Below are positions 58,080 through 64,000 of a DNA stretch of 64,000 bases, one piece after another. Position 1 is the stretch's first letter; each line of letters begins with the position of its first letter. The notes beneath the pieces are model-generated. The model searched no databases, was not told the origin of the DNA, and was given only the letters and a program-made list of their open reading frames with translations. This DNA comes from Astragalus membranaceus. Lineage: Eukaryota; Streptophyta; Magnoliopsida; Fabales; Fabaceae. Location of the stretch: the NCBI GenBank assembly GCA_039519185.1, contig CM076854.1:72969948-73033947 (forward strand). The letters run 5' to 3'. The position numbers and the translations under genes are program-made.

Positions 58080-58226
58080 CGGGCACTTGGCGTGCAGAAA
58101 GCGCTAAACGGGCACTTGGCGTGCAGAAAGCGCTAAACGGGCACTTGGCGTGCAGAAAAGCGGTAAATGGGCACTTGGCGTGCAGAAAGCGGTAAATGGG
58201 CACTTGGCGTGCAGAAAGCGGTAAAT
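58080..58226 (+). repeat. About 29-bp tandem array, 5 units
   Basis: Five copies of GGGCACTTGGCGTGCAGAAA followed by GCGCTAAAC or GCGGTAAAT. The first two units have GCGCTAAAC and the rest GCGGTAAA(T), indicating stepwise expansion. Confidence 0.95.
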
Positions 58227-58799
58227 TGCCCAGGCTGCCTAAAACCTGTAATCCTTAAACGGACTCTTGGTGAATCCGAGTTTGCACGTGGCTTTGAGGA
58301 GCACGCTTCCTGTTGGCCTTTTCGAGCGGCCGGGGGGATCGTTATCAGCTCCGGAACTGATATACTGATCAATGCACGGCGTCCACTGTATCTTAGGCTG
58401 ATACAACTATTCCGTTGAACCTCACATGGGGCTGCGGTCCATCGCGTTGCTCGTACACGACGTGAGACCTGCACAGAAGGGAGCGTTGAACTCTGACGAG
58501 AGCGGCTTTGAACTCCAAACTGCAATGCACGCTTGAGCGCTGACTTTTCTTTTCTCTCTTTCTTTTTTTTCTCTCTTTTCTTTTTTCTTTCCGAACTCCC
58601 AACTTGGGGGAACATTTTCTGGAATCTGGGGGCGAGGGCTAACACCGAAGTGCTCACCCTCTCTTTGTACCTGTAGCTTAAAATGAACAAATGCATGCAA
58701 TGCAAATGCCATGATTGCTGTTTTCTTTTTCTTATGATGAATGAGGAGTTTATTATTTCTTTTGTCTATGTTGGATGAATGCATGATTTTCTACTGTTC

Positions 58800-58990
58800 C
58801 TATATGCTTGATGGATGCAATAATTTTCCTTTTCTTCTCTTGTCTGTACGCAATGCATGATTTTTTCTTTTTCTTTCGCTTATGAATGCATGATTATGCT
58901 TGATGAATGCAATGATTTTCCTTTTCTTCTCTTGTCTGTACGCAATGCATGATTTTCTTTTTCTTTCGCTTATGAATGCTGAATGCATGA
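58800..58990 (+). repeat. About 95-bp tandem duplication
   Basis: A block with TTTTCCTTTTCTTCTCTTGT and TGTACGCAATGCATGATTTT is repeated at about 58825 and 58915, followed by a partial third piece. It is pyrimidine-rich, and the minus-strand frame at 58800-58988 is its by-product. Confidence 0.8.
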
Positions 58991-61900
58991 TTTTCTCCTG
59001 TTCTTATATGTCTTTTTCTCTTTCTCTAGCTTCTCTTCTTTCTTTTTAATTCTTTTCTTTTCTTTTTGTTGCTCTCTTGGCTCTTTTCTTTTCTCTCTTT
59101 TGGCTTCTCTTTTTGCTCTCTTAAGAATGCGAATGCAAAGCTCATGTATTTTAATGCAAAGGAAACTTTCTCTCCCCCTTTTTTTTTTGAAATGGGAATA
59201 TTGCTATAAAATGATGAATAACATGAAATGATGAATGACATGGGATGTTCTAGCTTTCTTTTCTTCTATGAGATGCAAGTATTAATGTGATGCAACTGTA
59301 TTGCTTTGATGTTTGATGCAAATGTATGCGGTGATTGATGCTTTGATGAATGAAATGCTCCTGTTCTAACTTCTGTTTATTTCTTTTTGCTTATTCTATG
59401 AAATGCAAACATTAATATGATGCAATACTCTGATGTTTGATGCAATGATTCTTGTTCTTTTTTTCTTTTATGGAAATGCTAACGTTAATATGATGCATAT
59501 GCACTGCTTTAATGTTTGCGGCTTGAATGACAAAGGAACGCTTGTGAAATGATGATGATGCAATGGCGCATGCATGGAATGCTTTTGGGTTGCCTTTGTG
59601 GTTTTTTTTTTGTTTTTTTTTTGCTTTCTTTGCTTTTTCTGTGAAATATCTGATGCAAAATGTAATGCTCTAGTGATGAATGACATGCAATGATTTTGTT
59701 CTTTTCTTTTTATGGAGTGCGAACATTAATATGATGCCAATGCAATGAAAAGGTTTCTGCTTTTTCTGTGCAACTGACGTGGAACGTTTTTTTTCTTTTT
59801 GCTATGTGATGAATGCACAAAATGTGAAGATGCAAATGTAATGCTTTGATGCACATGCTATAATGCCTAGATGCATGAGGTAAACATTTTTGTGATGATG
59901 AGATGCGAGATTTTGAATGCAAGGACTTGAGATGATTATTGACCATTCTGTTGAAAAATTGAATTTGATTCAAACTCTGGTGTTCTGAAGGTTTTTATTT
60001 ACAAACAACCTCACTTGTGTTCTCCTTCTTTCCATGATGACTGAATTTTAGATATCACGTAAACAACTTGTGTTCTCTCTTTTTGAAGCATTGTCTAGTA
60101 AGCATGCATAAGAGTGCAAATGTGAATGAATGAGTCAGTTAACTTGGAATTGGTTTAGGGCATGGACATTTATGGCAAGTGAAGGAATGACAGACATGGT
60201 TATTGCTGAAGCTTATGAGGGACCAAGAGATACAAGATTGCCCCAATTCAGGTCTTTGACGAGTGAATAACTTGCCCCTGTCTAGTGACAACAACTAGGG
60301 GTGTAGAAGATAATGAATTGGGAACGCTTCGGCTCTTGGGATGAAAGCTGGAATGAAAGGGGTTTTGCTTCAACCCACAGAATTTGATGTTGCCCCAGTC
60401 ATAACAAGGACAAAGCTACCCCAATCAGAATGATAAGGTCTTGTTTAGGATAGTGAGTTGGGAGATTGCCCCGGTGAGGTTTTTATGGGAATGAATGAGG
60501 TGAAGGAATGGGAATGCACTTGCCCCACTTTGGAATGACATTGACAACTGGAGTGACATGGGATGGGCATTGAACAGACTTTCCCAAGATTAGGGTGTGT
60601 GGGTGATGAAGAGAATGCCCCAACTTTGGGTCTGAGTGGTATTCTCAGTGCAAATCTTTGGTTCTCTACTGATGTCTTGACTTTTGGTGCGAAAGAATCC
60701 TTACCTGGTGATCACTAAACCTTGTTTTAATGCATCTTGAATGTGTTTTGGAGTGCAAGTCCCTCATTTTTATTTTGTCAGCTTTCTTTTTTCTGACTGT
60801 TCGTTTTTGTTTCCTCAGTTCTCTTTTTTCTGAGGGTTTATTCTTTCTTGATCAGCTTTCTTTTTTTTGATCGTTTGTTTTTCTTTTGAGCAAACACATT
60901 GTACATAGATAAGTTTGTTCGTCCTAAGATTAGAATTTGAGTGAACAAAAGCAACCGGTCATTGATCGGAATGGACTTTTCGGGATTGTAGTGTTTTGTG
61001 GAGGAAGGAGGGTTAGGCTTAATGAAGTGTTTGAGGCTAACGGGAGGATGAGTTTTGTTCGGCGTCGATTGACGGTTAATGGTCTATGAGGAAGATGGTT
61101 ATTGGGCTTGTTTGGGCTCTGTTAAAGCAAATTCGTGTCTCATGGTAGAATGACTAAGGGGTTTGATGTTGAGGCCAAAGGAAGTATGGAATCAGGTGTT
61201 GGAATGAGGAAGTGTTTGAAGGTTTATTTAGACAAGGATCTCTTGTGTTTTGTGGTAACATGTACCAGCTCACCACTCACATTTCTTTTGTATTTTCTTT
61301 TGTTTTGGGATTTTCATTTTTGAATCCCCTTTTTTTTTTATTTTCTCTTTTCCTTTTTTTTTTCTTCTTTTTTTGTTTTATGATTCTTTTCCTTCTTTGA
61401 CTCGGGTGAGCTGATAAAAAGTGATGCACTATTTTTTTTTATTTGGGGTGATCCTTGTCTAGGGTGATTTTTGGATTTTGGTTTTTCTTGGCTCAAGGTG
61501 GGTAAGAAAGGGACTTTCTGGGATTTTGGGGTTTTTGAGGAGATGGCCAAACTTCATTTCAAATCCCGATTGCTTATCTCTATAAGACTTAACTTTAGAA
61601 CAATAATTTATCTATCTTCATGTGTTTGCTCTTTTTTCCTTTTTGTGCCCTAATTTTTGCCTGGACTACTCTTTGCGAGTTTTCAGTCCACCGGGCGCTC
61701 CTTTTTGCCTAGTCCGCCCTTTGCGGGTTTTCAACCTAGCGAGCTTGTTTTCTTGTTTATTATATTATTATTATTTTTTTTTGAGAGACTTGCACTGAAG
61801 GAATATGACATTAATCAAGGGAAATTAATGATCACAGACTTGCTCTAGCATGGAGGACTTGAACCAAAAGTCAAATACGCACTGATGGGGAGAATATGCA

Positions 61901-63267
61901 CTTTATGGGTGGACGGGGCGGGACTAGACTTGGACGGGAAACTGTGGTAAGGGAGGAAAACCAACGGACTCAAACAGGAGAATGCACTCATAGCATGCAC
62001 GCTCATTAGAAAAATGCTTCACAGAGAGTTAACATCAGTTAAAAATTTGTTTTTCTTTGATACACTATTTCAGTCTTTTGTCATGGAATGGATGGGATGC
62101 AGTGCTTTTGAAAAACTGAGTGCCTTGGAACACCTTGAGCTTGCAACCAAGTAAGGATAAACTTTTTCAAAAAGGATGATTGTTTCGCAAGAACGTCTCG
62201 CTTCTCATCACAACTCTTATTTTATGTAATGAATGAATGAACAAATTATGATATGCAAGTATGATGCAAATGCTTGGAGAATGACCACTCGAAGAGCGTG
62301 GCTTATTCTAAATAATTTTGTTATTTTTAATGCAAGACAAAACATGGAATGCCAATGCGAATGATGTAAGAATGATGCCCCTTTTTTTTCAAAATGATTT
62401 TTGATTTTGATTTTTTATTTTTTTATTTTTTAGAGGCAAGACAAGGTACGAAATACCAATGCCCCCTTTTTCTTTTGAATGATGAAAGATGCAAGAATGA
62501 TGCTTTTCTCTAAATGGTGATGATTTTTTTTTTTTTAGAGGCAAGGCAAGGTATGAAATGCCAATGCCCCTTCCTTTTTTGAAAGATGCATGTATGGAGG
62601 AATGATGTATTTGAACCAAAGTGATGAGGTTAATAAAATGGTGCATGAATGCTACATCTGGAATAAATTTGATGATGATTTTTATTCATGATTATGAATG
62701 AGATGCTTTCTTGTTTTCATTTTTTTTGTGCAATGAGATGCATGATACTCACAATGATTTTCTTTTTTGTTTTTTTAGTTTTGGAACATGATTTTGAAAA
62801 TTATTTGGAGATGCAAATGATTTATTGGAAAAAAGGTTTTAGAAAAATGTGCTTGACGGGGTATGACCCGCTCCTACGTATCCCCATTGTAATGAGGAAT
62901 CAAAGCTTACGTAGTTCTACTGTGTCTTTTTTGAAATAATGCTTATGCATGAATGTCTCATCTTGGATGAACTTGACGAGGATTTTTTTTTGCATGATTA
63001 TAAATGAAATGCTTATGCTATGCAGATGATAATTGTTTTTGTTTTATCTTTATGTGATGAAAGGGAATGCAAGATGAATGGTTTTTTTTTTTCAAAATTG
63101 GAATTTTATGCAATGCAAATGATGTAATGATGCGGTGATGCAATGATGCGATGATGCAAGGATGCTTTTTTTTGTGTTTTTGTAGAAAGGGGATATTTAC
63201 AGGTGGTGATTTGAAAATTTTCACACTATATGCCACCTCATATAGGCGTTTATTGAAAAGGGAAAGC

Positions 63268-63269
<2 letters not shown>

Positions 63270-63301
<32 letters not shown>
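63270..63301. repeat. Poly-T tract
   Basis: A run of about 31 T bases, the longest homopolymer in the window and a likely spot for length error. Confidence 0.95.
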
Positions 63302-63302
<1 letters not shown>

Positions 63303-64000
63303 TTTTCAAAAATTTTGAAGGAAAAATTGATTGAACTGAATGCAACGATGCAACACACAATTTGGAAAGCCCTTGTGACCTAAAAGGGGGTAGATCCTAT
63401 GATCTAAGGTATTTTAGGGATAATCTTCTCATGTAGCTCTATTCACTTCCTTACAATGGCAACCAAGAGCTAAAGTCTCTCTCATGATGGCACCCACAAT
63501 CGTAGAAAGCTACCGAGTGTGAGGCATCATGACAAAGCGTGCTCTTGGGCGGAACTTTCATGAGAGCCATACAGACAAAGGTCTACGAATGGCAGTCACT
63601 AATCGTTCCCACTCTCCTAGGTTTTTGTTCAGACCTTGGGTTTTAGGCCCCACTCAATGCTCACAAGTATAGGATGTGAAGTGTGTGTCGAGGGCACAAC
63701 ATCTAGGAATAACTACCCTTCCCCACCTGCAAATGAAAAATCCAGAGCAGTCCAGACAAATAGCATGTTGTTTATCCTAGGGTTCAATATCGATCCAATA
63801 TAAACTAATCTATGGTGTCAATAACAATGCGCTACTTACCTCAAGAAAGGGAGCAAAGAAGAGGGGGACATGATAAGAAAGGGGAAGTATGCATGTGCTT
63901 ACCATAGGAAAGGGAGCAGAGAAGAAGGGGACATGATAAGAAAGGGGAAGAAATGCATGAGGGAACTAAGCAAAGAAGTGACTATCTATTGCAGAAGCAA

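Larger units (their letters stand above)
57944..64000 (+). mobile_element. Long non-coding region, probably the interior of the same large retrotransposon
   Basis: About 6 kb with no recognisable protein domain on either strand. It is rich in GATGCAATGATG-like runs, poly-T tracts and GCCCCAA-type motifs. A third copy of the CTCCTACGTATC/TACGTAGTTCT motif lies at about 62850. The open frames (for example 58133-58705 minus) have low-complexity or repeat-derived translations. The last 600 bp (63370-64000) is non-repetitive by eye but not recognised. The assignment to an Ogre/Tat-like element is by general character only. Confidence 0.4.

Noticed and set aside
58133..58784. Minus-strand frames of up to 190 codons at 58133-58784
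   Set aside because: The end is a 29-bp tandem array and the middle is a Lys/Arg-rich reading of a pyrimidine tract; no domain.

Overview
The window is nuclear DNA of a flowering plant, most likely a legume. Evidence is a split glycoside hydrolase family 1 gene with a plant intron pattern, long Ty3/gypsy-type LTRs primed by initiator tRNA-Met, CACTA, hAT-like and Mutator-like DNA transposons, and an integrated plant pararetrovirus. The legume placement is an inference from sequence style. No bacterial gene, CRISPR array, rRNA or tRNA gene was seen.

Region 1 (1-12 kb): one apparently intact gene, a 14-exon beta-glucosidase-like gene (1362-8001, + strand, 508 codons). It keeps both catalytic glutamates, uses one GC-AG intron, and has a tandem duplication inside its 3.1-kb fourth intron that copied exon 4 and a hAT-like short element. 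Downstream are old repeats, a broken histone H2B copy (9772-10134, - strand), a 0.98-kb hAT-like element with a perfect 8-bp target duplication, and an LTR-like scrap.

Region 2 (11.8-42.3 kb): a resolved nest of transposons. A CACTA element with a broken TNP2 transposase (- strand) was split by LTR element B (12951-37847, target duplication gacat), which carries only a gag gene. LTR element A (16118-27788) landed inside B's gag, and LTR element C (30479-37340, duplication aaccc) landed inside B's right LTR. A solo LTR, E (22809-25891, duplication ccagg), landed inside A's 3' LTR. A and C have lost most of pol. The LTRs carry arrays of short interrupted palindromes with related arms in different families.

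Region 3 (42.3-46.4 kb): a second decayed CACTA copy (+ strand) with TNP2 N-terminal and Ulp1-like remnants, ending near an (AT)n tract.

Region 4 (46.4-54.7 kb): two fragments of an endogenous caulimovirid (plant pararetrovirus) joined head to head. Movement protein, coat protein, protease and RT/RNase H pieces, a tRNA-Met primer site, a pregenomic-RNA-type promoter and a ~455-residue downstream ORF are visible. Neither copy can be complete: one RT lacks its central core, the other copy has lost nearly all RT/RNase H, and the movement protein is cut by an LTR insertion. The downstream ORF is uninterrupted in both copies.

Region 5 (54.7-64 kb): a long, repeat-rich, non-coding stretch that looks like part of a very large LTR retrotransposon (Ogre/Tat-like), running off the window end.
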